Position numbers and translations under genes: made by a program. A stretch of 33,504 nucleotides of DNA from Acidobacteriota bacterium (GTDB lineage: Bacteria; Acidobacteriota; Terriglobia; 20CM-2-55-15), in assembly GCA_022821145.1 (NCBI GenBank), contig JAJEEE010000006.1, positions 1 to 33,504 of the forward strand, given 5' to 3'. Positions 1 to 7,957 of the stretch are shown here, one piece after another. Below the pieces are notes generated by a model. The model did not search any database, was not told where the DNA came from, and worked only from the letters and a program-made list of their open reading frames with translations. Each line of letters begins with the position of its first letter. The stretch's first letter is position 1.

Positions 1-25
1 AAAAAATGCTGGAAAATCTCTGCAT
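1..25 (-). CDS. Probable transposase, first 8 codons only (runs off the window)
   Basis: An ATG at 25-23 on the minus strand opens a frame reading MQRFSSIF before the sequence ends. A strong Shine-Dalgarno sequence, GAGGAGG, lies 8 bases upstream. The N-terminus resembles the F-S-x-I/V-F-S-Q-L start of IS4-type transposases with a DUF4372 domain, but eight residues are far too few to prove it. It is identical to the start at the other end of the window. Confidence 0.4.
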
Positions 26-93
26 GGTTGAGCCCTCCTCTTCGGTTCGGTCTTTCTTGTCGAAAAACCAATCCTACGAGGTCGGGCTCAACC
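26..93 (-). promoter_or_regulatory. Long stem-loop covering the ribosome binding site of the presumed transposase (left copy)
   Basis: On the minus strand GGTTGAGCCC (93-84) pairs with GGGCTCAACC (35-26), which ends directly before the ATG. Inside, CCTC (81-78) pairs with GAGG (40-37), and GGTTTTTC (69-62) pairs with GAAAGACC (56-49) around a 5-base loop. The Shine-Dalgarno sequence GAGGAGG (40-34) therefore lies within the stem. A transcript entering from the interrupted host gene would fold it shut. The right-hand copy is identical. Confidence 0.6.
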
Positions 94-95
94 TC

Positions 96-539
96 TCAAT
101 CCTCTCTCCATTCCGCAGAATCTAATTTGGACAGGTATGGGAACAAATGCAGCGTCGCCGGCGAGTGTGCTCCGGGGGTCAGCGCAATCCGCTCTGCCGG
201 GGCCTCAACGAGTCGCCTTGTTGTACTAGCAGCAGCAAGCGCATTTAGAAGGCTTTCGTCCACAGCCGTCGAAACCACCGACGACCAAGGAAGAGAGGCG
301 AGCTCAATAAGCGGGATCTGTCGAGTCGCCAAGTACTCGGACATTGACGCCGTCAAGGTCGCTGCATCGACGACCGACAAAGCCTCTCTCAGCGACGCCA
401 AGGGCGTCGAAGCTAGCGAGGACGCCTCTCTGGTAACGCTTCGAACGAGCCCTTCCGTGTGGTCCTGGCCCAACAATAGGCAGGCACGCCCCTCCGATAT
501 CGCGGCAACCAAATCTTGAACCGTTGAGTTGTTCGTCAT
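96..539 (-). pseudogene. SIR2-like protein, 5' fragment cut by the insertion sequence
   Basis: The frame starts at ATG 539 with GGAG 7 bases upstream. About 132 residues are host-coded; the last 15 or so, up to the stop at 96, come from the insertion-sequence end. Residues 17-26 (GRACLLLGQD) sit where SIR2-like proteins carry the first glycine-rich NAD-binding loop. Residues 84-101, around PWSSVVSTAVDESLLNAL, resemble the W-x-x-V-x-T-T-x-x-D-x-L-L segment of the SIR2-like domains in many anti-phage proteins. The glycine motif is degenerate, so NAD hydrolysis cannot be assumed. The domain is incomplete and the remainder presumably lies beyond the inserted element. Codon use is less GC-biased than in the chromosomal genes to the right. 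The family call is tentative. Confidence 0.4.
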
Positions 540-913
540 CGGTGTACTCCGATCCGTTCACGAATCTGAAACAGCCCGGGGCTTCCGGAGACAGTTTCGG
601 TCGAGTCCGGCCTCGACCAAACTGGGTAGTATCAGGAATTCTGTCTACGAGCCATGCTCGTTAGTCCACCCAGCCGCCCGAATCGATCTCCCAACTGAGT
701 CGCGATTCGCATCCTGGCCGTGGGCCATACGATCATTTGACGCCAAGTCACGCTCTTCGCTCTACGTACGTCCACACCACCCATTGGGCGTGCCAAACCA
801 AAAAGCCCATTATATTTCTGCGAACGTATAGATCATCAGTGTGGCAACCGCCGGGTATGCCTTTCAGCGACATGCTGGTCACAGGTGCCGCACAGTGCGG
901 GCAGCAACCCACT
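540..913. other. 374-bp stretch with no recognisable gene
   Basis: This lies upstream of the SIR2-like fragment and downstream of the outer-membrane protein gene. Frames open across it have no recognisable domain and no convincing ribosome binding site. It is more A/T-rich than what follows and probably marks the join between accessory DNA and the conserved chromosome. Confidence 0.5.
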
Positions 914-1723
914 TCACCGCCAAAGCGTGAAGCGGTGCGTCGTCCCGAAGACGATGCCCGCCCGGCGGTCCCACCGGGTCAGGCCCGCCGTCACGCCGAT
1001 GTCCCATCGCAGGCCGAGCGCCTCCCACTGGACGCCGAAACGCGTCTCGGCCCGATCCTCGCCCCCGAGGGTGGGGTACGTTTGGGGGTTCATCCGGCCT
1101 TGGATCTCGGCCGCCAGCCGGACGCGCTCCGAGACCGAGACGATCGCCGCGAACCCGTAAGTCATCACGTCCTGCTGAGCGGCGGCCCGCTCCGCGTCGT
1201 CGAGGATGCCGAGCCCGATCTTGCCGAAGACGTAGGCGGGCCCGGCCGTCCGGCCCATGAGGATCTCGGCGGCGAAGTGCGTGCCGTCCGCGCCCAGGCC
1301 GTCCTCGTTGCTGGCGTTCGGCAAGACGGCGACCGTGCGGAAGCTGATGTCGGGCCGGTTGCCCGACGCCCGGACCAGCGCGATCTTGGTGGCGATCTCG
1401 CCGTCGCCCCAATCGGCGCGGAGGCCCGTGCCGCCTTCGGTGAGCCACACGTTGTTGCGCAACGTGCCGCGCATCTGGAACTCGGCGCGCCCGAACCCGA
1501 AGTGCGCGCCCCCGTCGAGGATCGCCAGTTGGTGTCCGCCCAGACCGGTGACGGGAAAGCGCGCCCGGTTGTAGTAGGCCACGCCGTTCTCCAGATCCAT
1601 GGCGCCTTCCGGAATCAGCCGCGGATCCTCGGTCAGCAGGGGGCGCTGTTGCGCCCACGCCTCCGACGCGAAGGCCAGCACGAGGACCATCGCGATCCGG
1701 ATGCGTGCCCCGGCGGCCGTCAC
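914..1723 (-). CDS. Probable exported outer-membrane beta-barrel protein
   Basis: This 269-residue protein has a typical signal peptide: hydrophobic residues about 10-20, then A-W-A-Q, with cleavage near residue 24. The mature part is rich in alternating hydrophobic and polar strands with many glycines and aromatic residues. It ends T-H-R-F-T-L-W-R, a late aromatic pattern common in porin-like barrels. No catalytic motif is visible. It may belong to the loose group of MetA/transporter-like barrels, but I do not recognise a family. The GTG start overlaps the prmA stop as GTGA, with a G-rich Shine-Dalgarno sequence in the end of prmA, so it is probably translationally coupled to prmA. ATG 1690 is an alternative start but would shorten the signal peptide. 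The frame stays open far upstream through prmA in the wrong register, which is not coding. Confidence 0.6.
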   Translation of the reverse strand: MTAAGARIRIAMVLVLAFASEAWAQQRPLLTEDPRLIPEGAMDLENGVAYYNRARFPVTGLGGHQLAILDGGAHFGFGRAEFQMRGTLRNNVWLTEGGTGLRADWGDGEIATKIALVRASGNRPDISFRTVAVLPNASNEDGLGADGTHFAAEILMGRTAGPAYVFGKIGLGILDDAERAAAQQDVMTYGFAAIVSVSERVRLAAEIQGRMNPQTYPTLGGEDRAETRFGVQWEALGLRWDIGVTAGLTRWDRRAGIVFGTTHRFTLWR

Positions 1724-2598
1724 GTGGAAAGTCCCCCGGCCGACGCGCGTTCCGCCGCCATCACCACCCACTCCCCCAGCGCCCGTTCCCGGCGCACTTC
1801 GAACCCGCCGCCGGCGACCTCGCCTCGAACGGCGTCCGCCTGGGCGTTGAGAATGCCCGACACGAGGACCGTCCCGCCGGGTTGGACAACGCGGCGCAGT
1901 TCCGGGAGCAGGCCTCGGATCGCTTCGGCCGTCAGGTTCGCCATCACGACCGCCGCGCCGGCCCGCGCCAAGGCGTCGGCCGAGCCGACGTAGACCGGAA
2001 CCGCGCAACCGTTGCGCCGGAGGTTCGCGCGGGCCACCGCCACCGCGTCCGGATCGATGTCGCAGGCGATGACGCCCGTCCATCCGAGCCGGACGGCCGC
2101 GATCGACAGGATCGCCGATCCGGCTCCCAGGTCGAGGACGGCGCCGGCAACCGTCCCCCGGTCGTCGAGCACCTCCATCTCTTCGATCACCAGACGCGTG
2201 GTCTCGTGCGTCCCCGTCCCGAACGCGAGCCCGGGATCGATTCGAAGCGGGACGCGGTCGTCGCCGTCGGGCGGGTCCTCCCAGCTCGGGACGACCCGGA
2301 ACCGTCGACCCAGCGGGAAGCTGGTGAATCCCTTGCGCCACCCGGCGCTCCAGTCTTCCTTCCGTTGAGTCCCGACATGGACCGCGGGCACGGGGTATCC
2401 GTTGCGTTGGAAGAGCCGGCCGATGCGCGCGTCGACGAGCCGCGCCCTCGAGGCCGGGCCGAAGTACAGGACCATCTCGCACCCGGCGCCGCCGGCGGCG
2501 CGCTCCCAGACACCCGCGATGCCGTCGTTGGAGAACTCTCCCACGACGGCGTCCTTCAACTCATCGGGAACGATCAGGGTGATGGTCTGCCAGGACAC
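1720..2598 (-). CDS. prmA: Ribosomal protein L11 methyltransferase PrmA
   Basis: PrmA is a cytoplasmic SAM-dependent enzyme that trimethylates ribosomal protein L11. The 292-residue length is normal. The N-terminal L11-recognition region covers about residues 1-110. The family signature GLAFGTGTHETT is at 123-134, SAM motif I (LDLGAGSAILSIAA) at about 155-168, the acidic D180-I-D at the end of strand 2, and ANLTAEAI at 220-227 in place of the usual N-I-L-A. Motif I has alanine where glycine is more usual (G-S-A-I-L), a small oddity. The start is GTG; GAGG lies very close upstream, so initiation may depend on coupling to dnaJ, which ends 16 bases before. prmA commonly follows dnaJ in Acidobacteria-like heat-shock operons. 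Confidence 0.93.
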   Translation of the reverse strand: MSWQTITLIVPDELKDAVVGEFSNDGIAGVWERAAGGAGCEMVLYFGPASRARLVDARIGRLFQRNGYPVPAVHVGTQRKEDWSAGWRKGFTSFPLGRRFRVVPSWEDPPDGDDRVPLRIDPGLAFGTGTHETTRLVIEEMEVLDDRGTVAGAVLDLGAGSAILSIAAVRLGWTGVIACDIDPDAVAVARANLRRNGCAVPVYVGSADALARAGAAVVMANLTAEAIRGLLPELRRVVQPGGTVLVSGILNAQADAVRGEVAGGGFEVRRERALGEWVVMAAERASAGGLST

Positions 2599-2614
2599 GC
2601 CTCACCACAGGCCG

Positions 2615-3745
2615 TCAGCCGAAAATGTCCTTGACCTTCTCGAGGATCTTTCTCTGGACGGGCTGGTTGGCGGCGTCGTCGGTCTCGGCCAGGCTGGCGA
2701 TGATCCGGCGCTGTTCCCGGCTGAGGCTCTTGGGCACTTCGAGACCGACGTTGACGTAGAGGTCGCCCCGGCCGCGGCCTCCGGCGTGGGGAATCCCCGC
2801 GCCGGGAATCCGGAACACGGTCTCCGGCTGCGTGCCAGCCGGGATCTTGAGCGTCTTGTCGTCGGTCAGCGTCGGGACGCGGATCTCCGTCCCCAGCGCC
2901 GCCTGCGCGAACGAGATCGGGATGCGGCAGTGCAGGTCGTCTTCCTGGCGCTCGAAGAACTCGTGCTCGCCGACATGGATCACCACGTAGAGGTCGCCGG
3001 ACGGACCGCCGCGCGGTCCGGCTTCGCCTTCGCCCCCGACCCGAAGGCGGGATCCGGTGTCGACGCCGGCCGGAATCTTCACGTCGAGGGTCTTTTCGCG
3101 GACGACGCGTCCCTCGCCGCGGCACTCCTTGCAGGGATCGGTGATCACGCGGCCGCTGCCCCGGCACTCGCTGCACGTTCGGGTGACCGAGAAGAAGCCC
3201 TGCTGGTAACGCACCTGTCCGTGCCCGCGGCACGTGGAACAGGACTCGGGGCCCCGCCCACCGGCGGAACCGCCGCCGCCGCACGTCTCGCACGCCTGAC
3301 GCCGCGGCACCTTGATCCGCATCTGCTTGCCGAACGCCGCCTCGTCGAACGTCAACTCCAGGTCGTACCGGAGATCGGCGCCGCGGGCGGCGGCGCGGCG
3401 CCCCCCGCGTCCGCCGCCGAACATGTCGCCAAAACCGAAGAAATCGCCGAGGATGTCGCTGAAATCGGCGAAGACCGTCGGATCGAACCCGCCCGCGCCG
3501 GGACCGCCGGCGGCGCCCGCCACGCCGGCGTGTCCGAACCGGTCGTACCGGCTCCGCTTCTGCGGATCGCTGAGAACGGCGTAGGCTTCGGCCGCTTCCT
3601 TGAAGCGCTCCTCGGCCGCCGCGTCTCCGGGATTGCGGTCCGGATGGTACTTCAGGGCCAGCTTGCGGTAGGCGCTCTTGATGTCCTGTTCGGACGCGTC
3701 CCGGGCGACGCCCATGATCTCGTAGTAGTCGCGCCGGGAGCTCAC
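2615..3745 (-). CDS. dnaJ: Chaperone protein DnaJ
   Basis: This 376-residue type I DnaJ is the co-chaperone that delivers unfolded clients to DnaK and stimulates its ATPase. The J domain covers residues 5-70 with HPD at 34-36. A Gly/Phe-rich linker follows at about 75-122. Four C-x-x-C-x-G-x-G zinc repeats run from 152 to 213 ([32 protein letters not shown]). The two C-terminal substrate-binding beta domains end in V-K-D-I-F-G. The GTG start at 3745 gives the standard [12 protein letters not shown]-terminus. It has GAGG 9 bases upstream and lies 10 bases after grpE. The frame remains open to 3820 but that part lies within grpE. Confidence 0.95.
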   Translation of the reverse strand: MSSRRDYYEIMGVARDASEQDIKSAYRKLALKYHPDRNPGDAAAEERFKEAAEAYAVLSDPQKRSRYDRFGHAGVAGAAGGPGAGGFDPTVFADFSDILGDFFGFGDMFGGGRGGRRAAARGADLRYDLELTFDEAAFGKQMRIKVPRRQACETCGGGGSAGGRGPESCSTCRGHGQVRYQQGFFSVTRTCSECRGSGRVITDPCKECRGEGRVVREKTLDVKIPAGVDTGSRLRVGGEGEAGPRGGPSGDLYVVIHVGEHEFFERQEDDLHCRIPISFAQAALGTEIRVPTLTDDKTLKIPAGTQPETVFRIPGAGIPHAGGRGRGDLYVNVGLEVPKSLSREQRRIIASLAETDDAANQPVQRKILEKVKDIFG

Positions 3746-3755
3746 GGGCCGCGCC

Positions 3756-4331
3756 TCATCCGGCCTCGTCGCCGCCGTCCGCGGCCACGACGACCATAGT
3801 GGGGCGCAGCAGCCTTCCATGGAGGCAGTAGCCGCGGCGGAGCTCGGCCAGAACGGTCCCCGCGGCGACGCCCTCCGGGGCGGGCTGCGTGCTGACGGCC
3901 TCGTGGACGTTGGGATCGAACGGACGGCCGTCAGCCTCGATGGCCTCCAGGCCGGCGCGCGCGAGACTGTCCTGAAGCTGCTTGTAGATCAGCTCGAAGC
4001 CCTTCTGGTCGGCCGGTGTCTCCGTCTCGTCGGACCTGAGCGCCAACTCGAACGAATCCAGCACGTTGAGCATCTCGCGCATCAACTCGGCGGTCGCGTA
4101 CCGAGCGAACTCGGCGCGCTCCTTCTCGGTCCGTTTTCGAAAGTTCTCGAACTCGGCCTGCTTGCGAAGCAGAAGGTCCTTGAGCTCGTCTCTTTCCCCG
4201 GCCAGCTCTTCGATGCCGGGAGCGGTTTCCGCCGGTGAGGCGTCGTCCGGCGCGCCGCGGGGTTCGGATTCTTCGGAGTCGATGGTGGATTCGGCGTCTT
4301 TCAGTTCTTCAGTCATCGTTCGCTCATTCAT
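3756..4331 (-). CDS. grpE: Nucleotide exchange factor GrpE
   Basis: GrpE releases ADP from DnaK. From ATG 4331 the protein is about 191 residues. An acidic, disordered N-terminus (rich in E, D and S) covers about residues 1-40. A long coiled coil follows, with E-L-A-G-E-R-D-E-L and [14 protein letters not shown]. The C-terminal beta-wing domain carries D-P-N-V-H-E-A-V-S and V-A-A-G-T-V. ATG 4316 is an equally possible start; a TTG at 4358 is open but would lie only about 12 bases from the likely transcription start. It sits between hrcA and dnaJ, with a perfect TATAAT upstream suggesting its own promoter as well as readthrough from hrcA. Confidence 0.9.
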   Translation of the reverse strand: MNERTMTEELKDAESTIDSEESEPRGAPDDASPAETAPGIEELAGERDELKDLLLRKQAEFENFRKRTEKERAEFARYATAELMREMLNVLDSFELALRSDETETPADQKGFELIYKQLQDSLARAGLEAIEADGRPFDPNVHEAVSTQPAPEGVAAGTVLAELRRGYCLHGRLLRPTMVVVAADGGDEAG

Positions 4332-4376
4332 CGCGGCGCCTGCCGGAGCCGCGCACAACGGACGGGCCGATCCAGG

Positions 4377-4406
4377 ATTATAGCAGGCGGGCGGACGGCG
4401 GTGGCA
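4377..4406 (-). promoter_or_regulatory. Candidate grpE-dnaJ-prmA promoter
   Basis: A perfect TATAAT lies at 4382-4377 on the minus strand in the 100-bp gap between hrcA and grpE. The -35 is weak (TGCCAC, 4406-4401, spacing 18). Transcription would start near 4370, about 40 bases before ATG 4331. Confidence 0.4.
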
Positions 4407-4431
4407 CGCGTCGGCCGCGAACGGACGGGTT

Positions 4432-5490
4432 TCAGGCGTTGATCATCCGGCCGCAAACGTTGGCCAGGTAACTGACGACGGAGATGCCTTTTCGGTACTC
4501 CATGCGCGTGGGGCCGATGATGCCCATGAAGCCGGCCGCGGCTCCCCCGCCGGGGCAGGGGGTCCCGATCACCGTGAACCCCCTCATGCACGGGTCGCCC
4601 AGCTCGGAACCGATGGTGATCTGAACGCCGTCGGGGAAATCCGGCCCGAGGCACTCGTTCAGGATCTTCACGAGCCGCCCCTTCTCCTCGAACATCCGGA
4701 ACAGCTCCTGCATGCGGGCGACGTCGGAGAGATCCAGGTTCGGCAGGATGTTCCCCGTGCCGTGCACGTAGACGGACCCGGCGGACGGATCCGCGACGTC
4801 GAGCGCCTCGCTCCAGGTCTCCAGGAGACGCCGCAACATCGTGTCGTACTGCATGCGCTCCTTCCGCATCAGGAGCACGAGCTCGCGGCGGATCTCCGGC
4901 AGCGTGCATCCGGAAAACCGTTCGACCAGATAGTTGCCCGCGCGAACCAGCTCTTCCTGGCTGTACGCCTCGTCCACGTGAATCACTTTCTGCTCGACCG
5001 AACCGGTCTGCGACACCAGGATGACGAGGAGCTTCCCCTCGTCCAGGCGGATGAACTCGATGTGCTGCAGCACGCTGACGTCGATGGGCGCCGAGACGAC
5101 GACGCCGACGTTGTTCGAGATGTCGGACAGGAGGCACGACGCCGTCGACATCACCTCCTCCGGCGTGTGCGCGGCGGCCAGGCGGGCGCGTATGTACTTC
5201 TCGGCGGAGGGCGCCGGGCGGCGCGAGTTGCCGAGGCAATCCACGTAGTACCGGTAGGCCTTCTCCGACGGGACACGGCCGGCGGACGTATGCGGCTGGC
5301 TGAGATAGCCCGCCTCCTCCAGGTCCGACATGATGTTGCGGATGGTGGCGGGCGACAACCGGCGGTCGATGGCCTTGGAAATCGTCCGCGAGCCGACGGG
5401 TTCGCCCGAGCGGATATATTGGCCGACGATGAGCCTGAGGATCTCGCCGCCGCGGGCGTCGAGTTCTGCGCTGCGCAACCGGTCGACCAT
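4432..5490 (-). CDS. hrcA: Heat-inducible transcription repressor HrcA
   Basis: HrcA is a dimeric repressor that binds CIRCE inverted repeats upstream of chaperone genes and is kept active by GroEL. The length, 352 residues, is normal. The N-terminal winged helix (about 1-75) has the family signature: V-G-S-R-T-I-S-K, S-P-A-T-I-R-N-I-M-S-D-L-E-E-A-G-Y, and P-H-T-S-A-G-R-V-P. The GAF-like central region and C-terminal part (G-D-P-C-M-R-G-F-T-V-I-G, then I-G-P-T-R-M-E-Y) are present. It is first in the hrcA-grpE-dnaJ-prmA cluster. I see no CIRCE (TTAGCACTC-N9-GAGTGCTAA) upstream of hrcA or grpE, so its operator here is either degenerate or elsewhere in the genome, for example before groESL. Confidence 0.93.
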   Translation of the reverse strand: MVDRLRSAELDARGGEILRLIVGQYIRSGEPVGSRTISKAIDRRLSPATIRNIMSDLEEAGYLSQPHTSAGRVPSEKAYRYYVDCLGNSRRPAPSAEKYIRARLAAAHTPEEVMSTASCLLSDISNNVGVVVSAPIDVSVLQHIEFIRLDEGKLLVILVSQTGSVEQKVIHVDEAYSQEELVRAGNYLVERFSGCTLPEIRRELVLLMRKERMQYDTMLRRLLETWSEALDVADPSAGSVYVHGTGNILPNLDLSDVARMQELFRMFEEKGRLVKILNECLGPDFPDGVQITIGSELGDPCMRGFTVIGTPCPGGGAAAGFMGIIGPTRMEYRKGISVVSYLANVCGRMINA

Positions 5491-5498
5491 GTCACGAA

Positions 5499-5525
5499 CC
5501 TATAACATCCGGCCCAGAGGGTCAA
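5499..5525 (-). promoter_or_regulatory. Candidate hrcA promoter
   Basis: TTGACC (5525-5520) and TATAGG (5504-5499) lie 15 bases apart on the minus strand (16 if TTTGAC is used), in the 63-bp gap before hrcA. The start site would fall almost on the hrcA ATG at 5490. The message would be leaderless or nearly so, in line with the lack of a clear Shine-Dalgarno sequence there. Confidence 0.3.
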
Positions 5526-5553
5526 ACGTCGCGGGGAGTCCGGCGGTGCGCGC

Positions 5554-6294
5554 TCACGCTCTCGAACGCCGATCGAGATCCACGCCGAAACGCTCGCTGA
5601 AGGCGTGGCTGAAAGCGTCGACGAGCGCCGCCATGGACGGCCTCTCGGGCAGGCATTCGGCCAGACCGGCCATCTCCCGGTCGAGCTCCCCGCCGCCGGT
5701 CATGCGCGTCGCTCGCGCCAGCAGCTCGCGGTCGCAGGTGATGGGCATGGACCCGTGCTGCAGGAAGCCCCGCCGCAGCCGGCGCTGCGCGCTCCCGACG
5801 ACCTTGCGGCCTCCGACCAGGAGCTCGTAGCGCGACGGCGACACGAAGCAGGGATGGTCCATGCCGCCGCGCGGCCGTCCCCGGGACCGGGTTTCGGGGG
5901 CCAGGACGGCGTCGACGCCCAGGCCGCGGTAGCCGTCGGCCAACGCCTCGGAAATCCTGCGGTACGTGCCGTAGATCGATCCCCCGTCGAAGGCCGCGGC
6001 GTCGTTGGACGCGACGGCATAGGTCAACTCGTCGTCGTGGAGGACGGCGCGTCCGCCCGTCGGCCGATGCACGACGTCGATGCCGCGGCCCGCGCAGAAC
6101 TCCAGGTCCACGGCCTTCTCCTTCTTTTGGTTGCGTCCGAGCGAGACCGTCGGACGGACCCAGGAATAGAAGCGGAGGATGGTGCGTGGGGCGTCGGACC
6201 CCGCGACTTCGTCGAGCAGCCGCCCGTCGACGGCCATGTTGGTCTCGCCGTCGAGCGCGGGATCGTCGATCAGGTCCCAGGCGGTTCGAGTCAT
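5554..6294 (-). CDS. LipM-like octanoyltransferase / lipoate-protein ligase A family protein
   Basis: This 246-residue protein has the BPL/LplA/LipB catalytic fold (Pfam BPL_LplA_LipB). Family motifs visible are S-L-G-R-N-Q (51-56), R-P-T-G-G-R-A-V-L-H (77-86), D-E-L-T-Y (88-92), and G-R-K-V-V-G-S-A-Q-R-R followed by L-Q-H-G-S (162-182). A cysteine at 149 in H-P-C-F-x-x-P-S-R-Y-E matches the catalytic cysteine of LipM, which transfers octanoyl from acyl carrier protein to lipoyl domains. True lipoate ligases use ATP instead and lack that cysteine, so LipM activity is favoured; scavenging ligase activity is the alternative. It stands alone between a terminator and the hrcA promoter. Confidence 0.8.
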   Translation of the reverse strand: MTRTAWDLIDDPALDGETNMAVDGRLLDEVAGSDAPRTILRFYSWVRPTVSLGRNQKKEKAVDLEFCAGRGIDVVHRPTGGRAVLHDDELTYAVASNDAAAFDGGSIYGTYRRISEALADGYRGLGVDAVLAPETRSRGRPRGGMDHPCFVSPSRYELLVGGRKVVGSAQRRLRRGFLQHGSMPITCDRELLARATRMTGGGELDREMAGLAECLPERPSMAALVDAFSHAFSERFGVDLDRRSRA

Positions 6295-6303
6295 ACCTGA
6301 AAC

Positions 6304-6333
6304 GAGAAGGGGCGCCCGGAGGCGCCCTTCTTC
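6304..6333 (-). terminator. Probable intrinsic terminator after the HtrA protease gene
   Basis: A GC-rich stem, GGGCGCC (6310-6316) with GGCGCCC (6321-6327), is extended by a further GAAG/CTTC pairing with one bulged G around a 4-base loop. It lies in the 63 bp between the protease stop and the next start. The following T-run on the minus strand is broken by C and G, so efficiency is uncertain. Confidence 0.5.
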
Positions 6334-6357
6334 CAGTCTTCGCCGTGTGCGAAAGGC

Positions 6358-7866
6358 CTATGGAACTGTCATCGGAAAGAAAGCCGCACGGAATCCGTTC
6401 GTCGGATCCAGGACTCGCAAAGCGATATTGGTGCCGGACGTGAGCTCTCGCTCCGCTGCAACGAAGCTCGCCACGTCGGTGATGCTGTAACGCGTGCGCC
6501 GTCCTGCGGCAATCTGCGTGATGATCAGGTTGCGGCTGAGACCGGCATCCGCGGCGACGCTGCCGGGTTCGATGGCGCTGATGATGACGCCCTCGATGTT
6601 CCGACCGCCGGGCATACCCCGCACTTGGGCCGGCAACGACTGCACGGTGACACCCAGGCGGCTCTCGGCATCCTCCCCGCCGCGACTTCTGAAGTCCGGC
6701 GGAGCGCCGTCGCGCAGCGCGAGGCCGGTCTCGCGATCGCCGATGACCAGGTCGAACGTCATCTCTTCGCCCAGACGTTCGACGGTCACGGGCACCGAGG
6801 CGCCGACTGATTTGGTCGTTACCGCTGCCAACAACTCGTCGCCGTCCCGGACCGGAGCGCCGTCGATGGCGACGATGACGTCTTCGGATTCGAGCCCGGC
6901 CTCTTCCGCTGGCCCCCCTTCGACCACGTTGGAGACGACGACCCCCTCTTCGAGACCGTAACCCCGAACGACGTCCGGGTCGGCGTTGTACTCGATGCCG
7001 ATCCATCCCCGCGTGACGCGGCCGCTCGTGACGATCTGGTTGTAGACATCCGCAACGACGTTCGACGGCATGGCGAAACCGATGCCGGCGAACACGCGCG
7101 TCTCGGAGACGATGGCCGTGTTGACGCCGATGACTTCGCCGGCCATGTTCACCAGCGGCCCCCCGCTGTTGCCGGGATTGATGGCGGCGTCGGTCTGGAT
7201 GAAGCGCTGGAATTGCGCACTACCCATTTCACGGCCCTTCGCGCTGATGATGCCGGCCGTCAGCGTCTGCTCGAACCCGAACGGGCTGCCCAGCGCCAGG
7301 ACCCAATCGCCGATGTTGGCCGCGTCGGAGTTGCCCAGGCGCGCCGTCGGCAAGCCGTCCGCCTCGATCTCGATGACCGCCAAGTCGGTTTCCGGATCCG
7401 TTCCGACCACCTCCGCCTCGTACTCGGTACCGTCGGCCAATTGGACGATGATCTCGACGGCGTCTTCGATGACATGGTTGTTCGTGACGACGTAACCGTC
7501 GGGATCGACGATGAAACCCGATCCCGTGCTCTGCCGCGGGACGGTCTCCTGATCCGGCGACTCGGGAGTATCGGGCTGGATACCGAACGGGGAGCCGAAA
7601 CCGAAGAAGTCCTCGAACTGATCGAAGAAGTCCTGGGTGCTGGTTCGGATCGAGCGGTTCGACACCACCTCGATACTGACGACCGCCGGTCCCAGCGCCT
7701 CGGCGATGGCCGCGAAGCCGTTCGACAACTCCACGGGATTGGGGATCCGGATCGCGGCCGGGCCGTCCTGCGTGGCCGAGGCGCGCTCGGATACGACCGT
7801 CCCGATCGCCACGCCCAGCGCCAGGGTCAGCACGATGAGAGCGGAGAATATTCCTCGTCGTTTCAT
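6358..7866 (-). CDS. degP: Periplasmic serine protease, HtrA/DegP family
   Basis: This is a 502-residue envelope quality-control protease. A signal peptide or N-terminal anchor covers residues 1-32 (M-K-R-R, then a hydrophobic stretch at 7-24). The trypsin-like domain has the full triad: H131 in T-N-N-H-V-I, D161 in E-T-D-L-A-V, S234 in G-N-S-G-G-P-L. The phenylalanine/glycine-rich segment at 80-95 corresponds to the LA loop of DegP-type proteases. Two PDZ domains follow at about 270-365 and 395-500. The first carries the peptide-binding region around G-Y-G-L-E-E-G-V-V-V. The start has GGAAGG 8 bases upstream. It forms its own transcription unit, with a TATAAT upstream and a terminator downstream. 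DegP versus DegQ/DegS cannot be separated here, but two PDZ domains exclude a DegS-like form. Confidence 0.93.
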   Translation of the reverse strand: MKRRGIFSALIVLTLALGVAIGTVVSERASATQDGPAAIRIPNPVELSNGFAAIAEALGPAVVSIEVVSNRSIRTSTQDFFDQFEDFFGFGSPFGIQPDTPESPDQETVPRQSTGSGFIVDPDGYVVTNNHVIEDAVEIIVQLADGTEYEAEVVGTDPETDLAVIEIEADGLPTARLGNSDAANIGDWVLALGSPFGFEQTLTAGIISAKGREMGSAQFQRFIQTDAAINPGNSGGPLVNMAGEVIGVNTAIVSETRVFAGIGFAMPSNVVADVYNQIVTSGRVTRGWIGIEYNADPDVVRGYGLEEGVVVSNVVEGGPAEEAGLESEDVIVAIDGAPVRDGDELLAAVTTKSVGASVPVTVERLGEEMTFDLVIGDRETGLALRDGAPPDFRSRGGEDAESRLGVTVQSLPAQVRGMPGGRNIEGVIISAIEPGSVAADAGLSRNLIITQIAAGRRTRYSITDVASFVAAERELTSGTNIALRVLDPTNGFRAAFFPMTVP

Positions 7867-7906
7867 GGTTTCAACCTTCCGAATCTGTGGAACGTTCGTG
7901 ACGGCG

Positions 7907-7912
7907 ATTATA
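7907..7912 (-). promoter_or_regulatory. -10 element of the HtrA protease gene
   Basis: A perfect TATAAT lies at 7912-7907 on the minus strand, about 40 bases before the ATG. No good TTGACA is seen 16-18 bases upstream (best GGGTCG), so an activator or another sigma factor may be needed. Confidence 0.4.
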
Positions 7913-7957
7913 TGTCACCAGTCGTTTGACGACCCACGTTTCGAATCGTCACCGGGC

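Larger units (their letters stand above)
1..141 (-). mobile_element. Insertion sequence, left-hand copy (first 141 bp of its transposase-proximal end)
   Basis: Positions 1-141 are an exact reverse complement of 33364-33504. Identity stops abruptly at base 141, where the sequence enters the SIR2-like gene, so 141 is the boundary of a repeated element that continues beyond the window. Read on the minus strand it starts CCCATACCTGTCC and leads through a stem-loop to a Shine-Dalgarno sequence and an ATG at base 25. That layout fits the 5' end of an insertion sequence with its transposase pointing outward. The first three C bases could be chance identity or part of the end. The family cannot be fixed from so little; an IS4-type element is a guess from the first residues of the ORF. 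Confidence 0.7.

Noticed and set aside
529-831. A 100-codon plus-strand ORF in the gap near the left end
   Set aside because: No Shine-Dalgarno sequence, no domain, and composition typical of non-coding sequence.
914-2482. A 522-codon open frame on the minus strand covering prmA and the outer-membrane protein gene
   Set aside because: Only its last 269 codons make a sensible protein with a signal peptide. The rest is arginine/glycine-rich antisense-register translation of prmA in another frame.
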